A DNA stretch of 31,468 nucleotides from JBKJUK01 sp046590705 (GTDB lineage: Bacteria > Acidobacteriota > Thermoanaerobaculia > Gp7-AA8), in assembly GCA_046590705.1 (NCBI GenBank), contig JBKJUK010000091.1:1-31468 (forward strand), written 5' to 3'. Both the position numbers and the translations under genes were made by a program. The notes under the pieces are model-generated. The model had not been told where the DNA came from and made no database searches. It saw nothing but the letters and a program-made list of their open reading frames with translations. This document shows, in pieces, positions 1-6,994 of the stretch (positions within the stretch are counted from its first letter, which is position 1; the number at the start of each line of letters is the position of its first letter).

Positions 1-144
1 TTTCGTGACGCGATCCGATGAAGAATCAAGCGGCGACCAGTCGCCTTCCACGCCGATCAGGAGAGCATCGAATTCCGAAAAGAGAAGAAGCCTCGTTCAC
101 TGGTTGACCTGTCACGGCGGACCCGGTAGCAGCGTTACATGCCA
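1..144. other. Region downstream of dnaN, no gene recognised
   Basis: I see no supported gene here. recF, which often follows dnaN, is not visible in this fragment. A short inverted repeat (GGCGA, 4-base loop, TCGCC, 32-45) could be a weak transcript end for dnaN, but it has no T tract. The window edge cuts off whatever follows. Confidence 0.4.
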
Positions 145-1269
145 CTACGCGATGCGCATCGGCATGACGACGTAGGTGTATTCGTACGGAAGATTCTCCG
201 ATTCGAGCGGACGTCCGATGCACTGACTGTTCTCGTCCTTCAGATCGAGTTGCACTCCGGTGGTTGGAAGCGCACTGAGAAAATCAGTTACGTAGGCCGC
301 ATTGAGACCAACGTGAAAGGCCTCGCCGGTGTAGTCGACCGGGACCGTTTCTTTCGCATCTCCGAGTTCCGGATTCGTCGATGAGACCGTGAGCTTTCCT
401 GGCGCGAAGTCGAAGCGCACGGCGCGCGTTCTCTCGTTGGCCACAATGGAAATGCGCCGGATCGTCGCCAGCAATCTTTCGCGATCAACCACCACTCGCC
501 GGTCGTTGTCCTTGGCGATGACTTCCATGTAGTTCGGAAAATTCACATCGATCATTCGCGCCATCAAACGGCGGGCACCCGCTTCGAAGAACAGATGATT
601 CTCCGAAGTGCCGAAGAGGACTTTTGGTTCTTCACTCGATTCAAACCGCAGAAGTTCATGCAGTGCTTTTCTTGGAACCAGGATGGTCAATTCCTCGGCA
701 GCTTTCTTCTTGCTGGATTCCTGCGGAAAAGTCACCAGGGCCAGGCGGTGTCCATCCGTGGCCACCATCTCCATGCGATCAGGAAGCACTTTGAGCAGCG
801 CTCCATTCAGCTGAAAGCGCGTCTCCTCATGCGTGATCGCGAAGATCACCTTTCCGACCATGGCCTTGAGGTCATCGAGTTCGATCGTGTGTGCTCCATC
901 GATGCTGACTTTCGGCAGCGTCGGATAATCCTCGGCTGGAAGCCCGAGAAGGCGAAACCGCGCTGTTCCCGATTCAATGAGCAGAGAGAAGTTTTCCTGG
1001 ACTGTGAGTTTTACATCCGAGTCGGGAAGTGCGCGCACGACATCGAAGAATCGCTTTGCCTCAACGGTCACAGCTCCCTCTGCCTTCACATTTCCGGAGC
1101 AGGAAGTCTGGATCGTGACATCGAGGTCTGTTGCTGCGAGCGTGAGCGTTCCACCCGCGGCGCGAAGAAGGACATTGGAGAGAATGGGAATGGTCGAACG
1201 CTTCTCGACAACTCCCTGACATAGCTGCAGCTCTTTCTGAAGATCCGCTTTTGCTACGGTCACTTCCAT
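145..1269 (-). CDS. dnaN: DNA polymerase III subunit beta (sliding clamp)
   Basis: The product is the ring-shaped processivity clamp that tethers DNA polymerase III and other clamp-binding proteins to DNA. It is 374 residues, the normal length for three clamp domains. The start MEVTVAKADLQKELQL, the early TIPILSNVLL segment and the C-terminal end YTYVVMPMRIA, matching the usual VMPMR ending, are all typical. The ATG at 1269 is the only sensible start. It lies 248 bases downstream of dnaA and is transcribed in the same direction, the classical dnaA-dnaN order. The gap between them has its own AT-rich stretch, so dnaN may have its own promoter as well as dnaA read-through. Nothing is truncated or unusual. 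Confidence 0.97.
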   Translation of the reverse strand: MEVTVAKADLQKELQLCQGVVEKRSTIPILSNVLLRAAGGTLTLAATDLDVTIQTSCSGNVKAEGAVTVEAKRFFDVVRALPDSDVKLTVQENFSLLIESGTARFRLLGLPAEDYPTLPKVSIDGAHTIELDDLKAMVGKVIFAITHEETRFQLNGALLKVLPDRMEMVATDGHRLALVTFPQESSKKKAAEELTILVPRKALHELLRFESSEEPKVLFGTSENHLFFEAGARRLMARMIDVNFPNYMEVIAKDNDRRVVVDRERLLATIRRISIVANERTRAVRFDFAPGKLTVSSTNPELGDAKETVPVDYTGEAFHVGLNAAYVTDFLSALPTTGVQLDLKDENSQCIGRPLESENLPYEYTYVVMPMRIA

Positions 1270-1517
1270 CTTTATGAATCCTTCATTCTATATATATGGT
1301 GACAGCGGTAGTGCATGTCCGTTGAAAACCTGGAGACTTGCCGCAACTCGTTCGAAAGTATAGCAGTAGAGACGGAATGAAACTGTGCAGATCGTCGCGG
1401 AAAGTTCGCGGAGAAGACCCTCTGTTTTCCGCAGGTCGGGAAGTCGGAAAATCGGGGGTCTCTGTTTTCCACAACTTTCTGGTGGCTTCCTCCGCGAGGT
1501 TTTCCGAGAGTCCGGGT
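1270..1517. other. dnaA-dnaN intergenic region with DnaA-box-like 9-mers (oriC candidate)
   Basis: This gap holds TTTTCCACA at 1465-1473, one mismatch from the DnaA consensus TTATCCACA, and TTTTCCGCA at 1425-1433. Both lie in near-repeated surroundings (CTCTGTTTTCC at 1420-1430, TCTCTGTTTTCC at 1459-1470). An AT-rich TATATATA tract at 1289-1296 could serve as an unwinding element or as the -10 region of a dnaN promoter on the minus strand. Gaps flanking dnaA are common oriC locations, so this is one of two candidate origin segments here. The box count is low, so which segment is the functional origin is unresolved. Confidence 0.5.
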
Positions 1518-2828
1518 TCAGCGAAAGTGCTTGACCAGCATCTCGAGGGTGTTGGCCACGGAGGAGTCTTCCTCTTTGAGACGCTCGATCTTCTCGACCG
1601 AGTAGATGACGGTGGAGTGATGTTTGTTATTGAAGATCTTTCCGATCTCGGGATAGGAGATATCCGTGAGTGTCTTACAGAGGTACATGGCGATCTGCCG
1701 CGGATAGGAAATGGGCCGGGCGTTCGATTTCGACTTCATGTCCGACACCTTGATGCCGTAGTGCGTCGAGACCACCTTGAGAATCTCGGTCGGCGTGATC
1801 GGTTTGTTCTCCTTGGTAAGCAGATCGCGCAGAGCTTCCTTGGCGAGATCCATGTCGATGGCGTGTCCGGTGAGGGAGGCGAATGCAACGACTCGGTTGA
1901 GGTGGCCTTCGAGTTCGCGGATGTTGGAGCGAACCCGCTCGGCGATGAAGAGGGCCACATCGTTCGGTAGCTGCAGTTTTCGCTCTTCTGCCTTCTGCCG
2001 GAGGATGGCCACCTTCGTCTCGAGATCAGGAGGCTGGATATCAGCGATCAGCCCCCATTCGAAGCGGGAACGCAGTCGCTCCTCGAGCGTGGGGATCTCG
2101 CGCGGGGGCGCATCGGAGGTGAAGACAATCTGCTTCTGCGCTTCATAGAGAGCATTAAATGTGTGAAAGAACTCTTCCTGCGTTCGCTCTTTGCCAGCCA
2201 GGAACTGGATGTCGTCGAGAAGGAGAGCGTCAACCGAGCGATATCGTTCTCTGAACGTGCCCATCTTGTCGTATCGAATCGAGGTAATGAGTTCGGTCAC
2301 GAAAGAGTCGGCGGACATGTAAACGACTTTCATCTGAGGCTGGCGCTGACGGATGCGGTAGCCGATGGCCTGAATCAGATGGGTCTTGCCAAGACCAGCG
2401 CCGCCGTAGATGAATAGAGGATTGAACGAGCCGCTGGGGTTCTCTCCGATTGAAAGGGACGCCGCATAGGCGAGCTGGTTGGAGCTTCCAACGACGAAGG
2501 TCTCGAAGGTGTAGCGAGGGTTGAAGTTCGAAGTCGGTAACTCAGGAGCAGGCGGAGGGGAGACCGTGGAGTTGAGGCTGTGGCGGTCTCCCGACGAGTC
2601 GGCGACGAACTGAACTCGAATTTTTTCGCCATTCAGCTCATTGAGCGCCGTGCGGATTTCATGGCCGAAGCGGTCTGTGAGGACGTCGACATGGCCCATG
2701 TCGGGAACGCGAACGTCCAGCGTATCGCTCTTTTCAGCGAGGAACGAGGTCGGCCGGAACCAGTTTTCGAAGGAAGAAGGATCGATCCTGTTTTCAAGCT
2801 TCCGGAGGACTTTGCTCCAAAGATTCAT
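1518..2828 (-). CDS. dnaA: Chromosomal replication initiator protein DnaA
   Basis: DnaA is the AAA+ ATPase that binds DnaA boxes and opens oriC. I place the start at the ATG at 2828 (MNLWSKVLRKLE, 436 residues), because homologous domain I begins there; the frame stays open upstream into DnaA-box sequence, which is unlikely to be coding. Domain I covers about residues 1-75 and a proline-rich linker about 80-100. The AAA+ core follows, with Walker A GGAGLGKT at 142-149 and Walker B LLLDDI at 202-207. The C-terminal DNA-binding domain contains the signature around 370-410 (ARPISYPRQIAMYL and NNKHHSTV). It is divergent from rpmH and upstream of dnaN. DnaA-box-like sites between its putative promoter and the start suggest autoregulation. 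Confidence 0.97.
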   Translation of the reverse strand: MNLWSKVLRKLENRIDPSSFENWFRPTSFLAEKSDTLDVRVPDMGHVDVLTDRFGHEIRTALNELNGEKIRVQFVADSSGDRHSLNSTVSPPPAPELPTSNFNPRYTFETFVVGSSNQLAYAASLSIGENPSGSFNPLFIYGGAGLGKTHLIQAIGYRIRQRQPQMKVVYMSADSFVTELITSIRYDKMGTFRERYRSVDALLLDDIQFLAGKERTQEEFFHTFNALYEAQKQIVFTSDAPPREIPTLEERLRSRFEWGLIADIQPPDLETKVAILRQKAEERKLQLPNDVALFIAERVRSNIRELEGHLNRVVAFASLTGHAIDMDLAKEALRDLLTKENKPITPTEILKVVSTHYGIKVSDMKSKSNARPISYPRQIAMYLCKTLTDISYPEIGKIFNNKHHSTVIYSVEKIERLKEEDSSVANTLEMLVKHFR

Positions 2829-2857
2829 GGTGTTTGAGCGAAGCGTCGCTGTGGTCC

Positions 2858-2888
2858 TATTCCACAGGATTTCCACACTTGTGGAAAA
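2858..2888. promoter_or_regulatory. Cluster of DnaA-box-like sites upstream of dnaA
   Basis: Three 9-mers related to TTATCCACA lie in 31 bases: TATTCCACA (2858-2866, two mismatches), ATTTCCACA (2869-2877, two mismatches) and, on the minus strand, TTTTCCACA (2880-2888, one mismatch). The last two face each other as an inverted pair, TTTCCACA..TGTGGAAA. They lie between the putative dnaA promoter and the dnaA start, so DnaA bound here could repress its own gene, contribute to oriC, or both. The calls rest on consensus matching only. Confidence 0.6.
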
Positions 2889-2911
2889 GTTTTTAGAGGG
2901 AAAGGGGCGGG

Positions 2912-2940
2912 AGTCTAGCACAGCACTTTCGACCCGGCAA
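2912..2940 (-). promoter_or_regulatory. Putative sigma70-type promoter of dnaA
   Basis: Read on the minus strand there is a -35-like TTGCCG (2935-2940), a 17-base spacer and a -10-like TAGACT (2912-2917) preceded by TGC, which resembles an extended -10. Each hexamer matches consensus at four of six positions. The predicted start falls about 75-80 bases before the dnaA ATG, with the DnaA-box-like cluster in between. Confidence 0.4.
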
Positions 2941-3019
2941 CAGGTCGAAAGCAGCCGCGTCAGAGTTGGAATAGAGGCTGGTAAGGTGGGGTTTGGCGGT
3001 GTGGTCAGAAGTCTCTGAT

Positions 3020-3048
3020 TTGACCTCCCAGCGGTGCATGGTTATACT
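3020..3048 (+). promoter_or_regulatory. Sigma70-type promoter of the rpmH operon
   Basis: TTGACC (3020-3025), a 17-base spacer and TATACT (3043-3048) form a near-consensus housekeeping promoter, five of six matches in each hexamer. The expected transcription start is near 3055, about 30 bases before the rpmH ATG. This is the strongest promoter-like sequence I see in the window, as expected for a ribosomal protein gene. Confidence 0.75.
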
Positions 3049-3085
3049 CGCCGCTTTCTTTTCATCAACTTAGATCGGGACTCCA

Positions 3086-3220
3086 ATGAAACGCACTTTT
3101 CAGCCAAACAACCGCCGCCGTAAGCGCACCCACGGCTTCCTCGTACGCATGAGAACCAAGGACGGCCAGGCCGTTCTCTCCCGTCGCCGCCGTAAAGGGC
3201 GCAAGCGCCTCTCGGTCTGA
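3086..3220 (+). CDS. rpmH: 50S ribosomal protein bL34
   Basis: This 44-residue, strongly basic protein is a component of the large ribosomal subunit. It begins MKRTFQPNNRRRKRTHGF and continues LVRMRTKDG and a run rich in Arg and Lys, which is the full bL34 pattern at the usual length. The ATG at 3086 lies about 30 bases after the predicted start of transcription from the TTGACC-N17-TATACT promoter. rnpA follows after 44 bases, the near-universal rpmH-rnpA order beside the origin, and the two are probably co-transcribed. Confidence 0.97.
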   Translation: MKRTFQPNNRRRKRTHGFLVRMRTKDGQAVLSRRRRKGRKRLSV

Positions 3221-3264
3221 TCAGCACTTTACTTCCGGGCGCAGCTGCACTGAGTCAGGTTACG

Positions 3265-3657
3265 GTGGATTCGAAACCTGCAGCGACGTTGCCGAGAGAA
3301 GTGCGCATCGCCCGGCGTCGAGATTTTCTACGCACGTACGAAATCGGAAAAAAGCAATTCGCACGCTTCAGCGTCGTCTTCGTCTCGCCAGGGGAGCATG
3401 GTTGCTCGCGAATCGGGATCACGGCCACGCGGAAGGTCGGAAAGTCTCATGACCGGAACCGTCTGAAGCGGTGGGTCAGAGAGATTTTCCGAATGCATCG
3501 TCACGTCCTGCAGGCCGATGCGGCGATCCTGGACTTTGTCGTCAATCTCCGCTCGAACGCTTTAAAGGTCACATTCGCTGAGTTCTCCCGGGATCTGCTC
3601 GCAGCTCTCAGGAAAGCCAGCCGTCAGGGAAGCCCGAGATCCGAGGGTACTCCGTGA
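3265..3657 (+). CDS. rnpA: Ribonuclease P protein component
   Basis: This is the protein subunit of RNase P, which helps the catalytic RNA bind and process the 5' ends of precursor tRNAs. The 130-residue product shows the family's landmarks: RRRDFLRTYEIGKK near residue 20, RIGITATRKVGKSHDRNRLKRWVREIFR in the middle (the conserved RNR-type basic helix), and a C-terminal DLLAALRKA. The start is a GTG at 3265 with only a weak upstream purine stretch; an internal start is not excluded. The stop codon overlaps the ATG of yidD by one base (TGATG), which implies translational coupling. The order rpmH-rnpA-yidD-yidC is typical. Confidence 0.93.
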   Translation: MDSKPAATLPREVRIARRRDFLRTYEIGKKQFARFSVVFVSPGEHGCSRIGITATRKVGKSHDRNRLKRWVREIFRMHRHVLQADAAILDFVVNLRSNALKVTFAEFSRDLLAALRKASRQGSPRSEGTP

Positions 3658-3866
3658 TGCGCAGTACCCTGCTGTTCTTTCTCCGGCTCTACAAACGTTT
3701 CATCTCCCCGCTGTTTCCGCCGATGTGCAGGTTCGAGCCGACCTGCTCGATGTATGCGATGGGAGCGTTAGAAAAGTTCGGTGTTCTTCGGGGCTCCTGG
3801 CTCGCAGCGCGGCGTCTGTTTCGTTGTCATCCGCTCAATCCTGGAGGTTGGGACCCGGTCCCCTGA
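3657..3866 (+). CDS. yidD: Membrane protein insertion efficiency factor YidD
   Basis: YidD is a small membrane-associated protein thought to assist YidC-dependent insertion. The 69-residue product contains LYKRFISPLFPPMCRFEPTC, the family's conserved block with paired cysteines, then SMYAMGALEKFG and the ending RCHPLNPGGWDPVP. I prefer the ATG at 3657, which overlaps the rnpA stop; a GTG one codon earlier (3654) is possible, and GAGGG at 3643-3647 would serve either. yidC starts two bases after its stop, so rnpA, yidD and yidC form one coupled unit. Confidence 0.93.
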   Translation: MRSTLLFFLRLYKRFISPLFPPMCRFEPTCSMYAMGALEKFGVLRGSWLAARRLFRCHPLNPGGWDPVP

Positions 3867-3868
3867 AT

Positions 3869-5554
3869 ATGGAAAAGCGTCTTGTCGTAGCGGTTCTGAT
3901 CTCCATCGGATTCCTTCTGCTGTGGGGCACCGTGGCTCCGAAGCTTTTCCCTCAACTCGCGCAAACCAAGCCCCGGCCTGCCACCACCGGTGTGAAGTCG
4001 ACCCCAGCCACTTCGACGACCTCCAGTGCCGGCACGACTCCGGATCGAGAACCCTCACCGTCCGCAGCAGTCTCGGCAGCGACCCTGACGGCGCCCAAAA
4101 CGAATGGGCAGGTGATCCGTGGAGCGAGAGAAATCATCTCCACCATCGATACGCCGACGTACGTGGCCCGTTTCTCCAGCCGCGGCGCACAACTCACCTC
4201 ATTCACGCTCAAACGGTATCGCTCCCGCGACGGTCAGCGCCTGGTGGAACTGGTCAAGCCGCGTGTAGCAGGCAGCGCGGACTTTCCTTTCGCCGTCGTC
4301 TCATCGAACCAGGCCTTCGCCAGAGAGGCCAACCTCGGAGTTTACGCAGTCAACGAGAGTTCCAGCGGGGGCGTTCGAACGCTGCGATACCAGCTGACCA
4401 CTTCGAACGGGGCCCTGATCACCAAGACCTTCACTTTCCCGCAAGAGGAGGCCTTCAGCTTTGCGGTCACTCTCGATAACGCTCGTATTCCGTACCGCAT
4501 CACCATCGGTCCCGGCCTCCGCGCGCTCGAACAGAACGAACAGGATAGTCAGTTCATCACCACTGGTAACCCGATCTACCAGCAGGATGGAAGCTTCGAA
4601 GAAATCGTTCGCGAGGAGGCCAATCCGTTCCAGATCATCGAACCGACTCCTGAGTTTGTCGGCCTCGAAGACAACTACTTCCTCACCGTGCTCAAGCCGA
4701 AGACAGGCAGCGCTGGTGAGGCGAGTTTCAAACGCATCGAACTTCCAGTCGCAGGAAAGGACGGGAAGAAGCGGCGCGAAGTCTATGCAGGACTCAATGC
4801 GCGTGAGGGGACGGTTGCGGGGACCGCATTCTTCGGACCGAAAGAAGTAGCGCTGCTCGAAAAGTATCAGCTCGACAACACGGTGAAGTTCGGAATCTTC
4901 GGCTTCATCGCCCGGCTTCTTCTCAGTGCCCTCAAGGCCATTTTCACGTTCACTCTGAACTGGGGCTGGGCCATTGTCGTATTGACAGCCATCATCAAGG
5001 TTCTTCTTTATCCACTTCAGCACAAGAGCATCGTGTCGATGAAGAAGATGCAGAAGCTGCAGCCAAAAATGGTCGCGATCAAAGAGCGATACAAGAAGGC
5101 CAAGACCGATCCCGATCAGCGGCAGAAGATGAACATGGAAGTCATGAAGCTGTATCAGGTTGAAGGAATCAGCCCGATGAGCGGCTGTCTTCCGCTTCTT
5201 CTCCAACTGCCCATTCTCTACGCTTTTTATAACCTCCTCTCACACGCGATCGAACTCCGCGGCGCTGAATTCATCGGCTGGATTCACGATCTCTCGATGA
5301 AGGATCCCTACTACATCACCCCCATCCTGATGACCATCACCATGTTCATTCAGATGCAGATCACACCGACCACGGCCGATCCAATTCAGAAGAAGATCTT
5401 CATGGTGATGCCGTTCGTCATGGGCTGGATCTTCAAGGAGTTTCCCAGTGGGCTGGTGCTTTACTGGCTGGTGCAGAACATTCTCACCATCGCGCAGCAG
5501 ATGATCATGAACAAGTACTGGAAAGACCATCCCGAGGAGATCGCAAAAGCCTGA
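3869..5554 (+). CDS. yidC: Membrane protein insertase YidC
   Basis: YidC inserts and folds inner-membrane proteins, alone or with SecYEG; F-type ATP synthase subunit c is a classical substrate. The 561-residue product has the layout of Gram-negative YidC. There is an N-terminal membrane anchor (LVVAVLISIGFLLLWG), a Pro/Thr/Ser/Ala-rich linker (about residues 30-70) and a large periplasmic beta domain to about residue 340. The C-terminal five-helix core includes NWGWAIVVLTAIIKVLLYPL, GCLPLLLQLPILYAFYNLL and FPSGLVLYWLVQNILTIAQQ. The ATG at 3869 follows the yidD stop by two bases; the frame is open further upstream, but that part overlaps yidD. The large periplasmic domain argues for a diderm host. 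A jag/khpB gene, often found next, is absent; mnmE follows directly. Confidence 0.96.
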   Translation: MEKRLVVAVLISIGFLLLWGTVAPKLFPQLAQTKPRPATTGVKSTPATSTTSSAGTTPDREPSPSAAVSAATLTAPKTNGQVIRGAREIISTIDTPTYVARFSSRGAQLTSFTLKRYRSRDGQRLVELVKPRVAGSADFPFAVVSSNQAFAREANLGVYAVNESSSGGVRTLRYQLTTSNGALITKTFTFPQEEAFSFAVTLDNARIPYRITIGPGLRALEQNEQDSQFITTGNPIYQQDGSFEEIVREEANPFQIIEPTPEFVGLEDNYFLTVLKPKTGSAGEASFKRIELPVAGKDGKKRREVYAGLNAREGTVAGTAFFGPKEVALLEKYQLDNTVKFGIFGFIARLLLSALKAIFTFTLNWGWAIVVLTAIIKVLLYPLQHKSIVSMKKMQKLQPKMVAIKERYKKAKTDPDQRQKMNMEVMKLYQVEGISPMSGCLPLLLQLPILYAFYNLLSHAIELRGAEFIGWIHDLSMKDPYYITPILMTITMFIQMQITPTTADPIQKKIFMVMPFVMGWIFKEFPSGLVLYWLVQNILTIAQQMIMNKYWKDHPEEIAKA

Positions 5555-5643
5555 GGCAGGAAGGTTGCGATCCGCATCGTACGATGCTCGAAGCGGCGAT
5601 GCGATACTGCGCGAAGTGTCAGGCTGACTTTCAGGTTTTGTAA

Positions 5644-6975
5644 ATGGCAGACCCACTCGACACGATCATGGCCCCGGCCACTCCGGTCGGAACCAGCGCT
5701 CTGGCCATGGTCCGGATCGACGGTCCTATGGTGCCCGAGATTCTCGCGAAGCTGGCGCCTGCCAGTGAGTTCGTTCATCGTTGTGCGACCTTCTCTCGTC
5801 TTCTCGATCAGCAGCAGAGAGTGTTCGAGGAAGCTGTGATCACCCGCTATGCGGCGCCACATTCTCCGACCGGAAACGATCTGGCGGAGATCACTCTGCA
5901 TGGAAGCGCACTGATGATCCGGAGCACGCTGGCCAGACTTGCAGAGTTGGGCGCGAGGCATGCCGAAGCTGGAGAGTTCACTGAGCGGGGAGTGCTGAAC
6001 GGGAAGCTGGACCTCGTTCAAGCAGAGGCTGTGGCCGAACTGGTGAACGCCCGCACCTCGGCGCAGGCCAGACTCTCTCTGCGGAATCTGCGTGGCGAAT
6101 TGAGTGGAGCCGCAACTCGACTGCGCGGTGGTCTGCTTTCCATCATCTCGCGTTTGGAAGGCGCCCTCGACTTCTCAGACGAAGGTTACGAATTCATTAC
6201 CCGGAACGACGCTCGTACAGGGATTTGCGAGATTGTCGATGAGCTGAAGGCTCTCGAATGCACCTTTGAAAAGGGTAGGGTCACCTCCAGCGGAGTCAGC
6301 GCGGTGATTCTGGGAAAGCCAAACGCAGGTAAGTCCAGTCTTTTGAACTACTTATGTGGAAGCGAACGAGCGATTGTCAGCTCCGAGGCTGGTACGACCA
6401 GGGATTTGGTGAGAGAGACGGTGCTGCTGGGCGGGTTGCCTGTGACCTTCACGGATACGGCAGGTTTGCGCGCGGCGGAGAGCGAAGTGGAGTCAATTGG
6501 AATTGAACGAGCTCGCGCCGCAGGCCAGTCCGCTGACCTTGTGCTTTATCTGATCGACACCTCGTCCGGGCGAGATGCCTTCGACGATGACGAACTGGAG
6601 CGGTTCCCGAACGCACTAATCGTCCGGACACGTGCGGACCTGAGCCCGAAGGATCCTGAGGGAGAGTTGGCCATCTCCCTCACCGAGGGTTGGAACCTCG
6701 ACCTGTTGCTCGAAAAACTGGATTCTCTTGTGCGTGCCCGGTTTCTTCCCCCGGAGGAGTCACCCACCGTCGTGAATGAGCGCCAGCGACTGGCAGTCAG
6801 TCAGGCCTCCTGCGCTCTCCTTGCCGCACTCACAACGATTGATGAAGAAGCATCCGAAGAGATGATTCTGGTAGACCTCTATCGAGCGTCACAGGAGTTG
6901 GCCATGCTTACTGGCGGTATTTCCTCGAGCGATGTGTACCGCGAAATCTTTCAGAACTTTTGCATCGGGAAGTGA
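5644..6975 (+). CDS. mnmE: tRNA modification GTPase MnmE
   Basis: MnmE with MnmG installs the (carboxymethyl)aminomethyl group on the wobble uridine of certain tRNAs, using GTP, folate and FAD. The 443-residue product has the N-terminal folate-binding domain, a helical domain and an inserted G domain. G1 is GKPNAGKS (224-231), the G2 region contains GTTRD (250-254) and G3 is DTAG (271-274). The C terminus is the diagnostic CIGK (440-443). G4 reads TRAD (329-332) instead of NKxD, so the residues that normally read the guanine base are replaced (see findings). mnmG follows after 19 bases occupied by a parS site, giving a coupled mnmE-mnmG pair. Confidence 0.96.
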   Translation: MADPLDTIMAPATPVGTSALAMVRIDGPMVPEILAKLAPASEFVHRCATFSRLLDQQQRVFEEAVITRYAAPHSPTGNDLAEITLHGSALMIRSTLARLAELGARHAEAGEFTERGVLNGKLDLVQAEAVAELVNARTSAQARLSLRNLRGELSGAATRLRGGLLSIISRLEGALDFSDEGYEFITRNDARTGICEIVDELKALECTFEKGRVTSSGVSAVILGKPNAGKSSLLNYLCGSERAIVSSEAGTTRDLVRETVLLGGLPVTFTDTAGLRAAESEVESIGIERARAAGQSADLVLYLIDTSSGRDAFDDDELERFPNALIVRTRADLSPKDPEGELAISLTEGWNLDLLLEKLDSLVRARFLPPEESPTVVNERQRLAVSQASCALLAALTTIDEEASEEMILVDLYRASQELAMLTGGISSSDVYREIFQNFCIGK

Positions 6976-6991
6976 TGTTCCACGTGGAACA
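6976..6991. promoter_or_regulatory. parS: parS centromere-like site 1 (mnmE-mnmG gap)
   Basis: TGTTCCACGTGGAACA is a perfect 16-base palindrome and matches the conserved bacterial parS motif (TGTTNCACGTGNAACA). It fills the gap between the mnmE stop and the mnmG ATG. ParB bound here would load as a CTP-dependent clamp and spread over neighbouring DNA. A parB gene lies about 3.2 kb downstream. The right half-site (GGAAC) also falls where the mnmG ribosome binding site should be. Confidence 0.9.
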
Positions 6992-6994
6992 ACT

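Noticed and set aside
595..1224. 209-residue plus-strand open frame inside dnaN
   Set aside because: It lies wholly antisense to dnaN, which is unmistakable, and its translation has no recognisable motif or start signal.
1285..1290. TAGAAT (minus strand) as the dnaN -10 box
   Set aside because: It would leave an unusually short leader and I found no convincing -35 at the right distance, so it is mentioned only as part of the AT-rich tract.
1338..1970. 210-residue plus-strand open frame across the dnaA-dnaN gap
   Set aside because: Most of it is antisense to dnaA and the rest covers DnaA-box sequence; there is no ribosome binding site or family match.
4301..5206. 301-residue minus-strand open frame inside yidC
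   Set aside because: It is the antisense shadow of yidC, rich in His, Leu and Asp as expected from reverse-complemented coding sequence, with no domain recognised.
5574..5587. Perfect 14-base palindrome GCATCGTACGATGC between yidC and mnmE
   Set aside because: It could be an operator, but it is single, has no known motif and could arise by chance; it is too short for a terminator and has no T tract.
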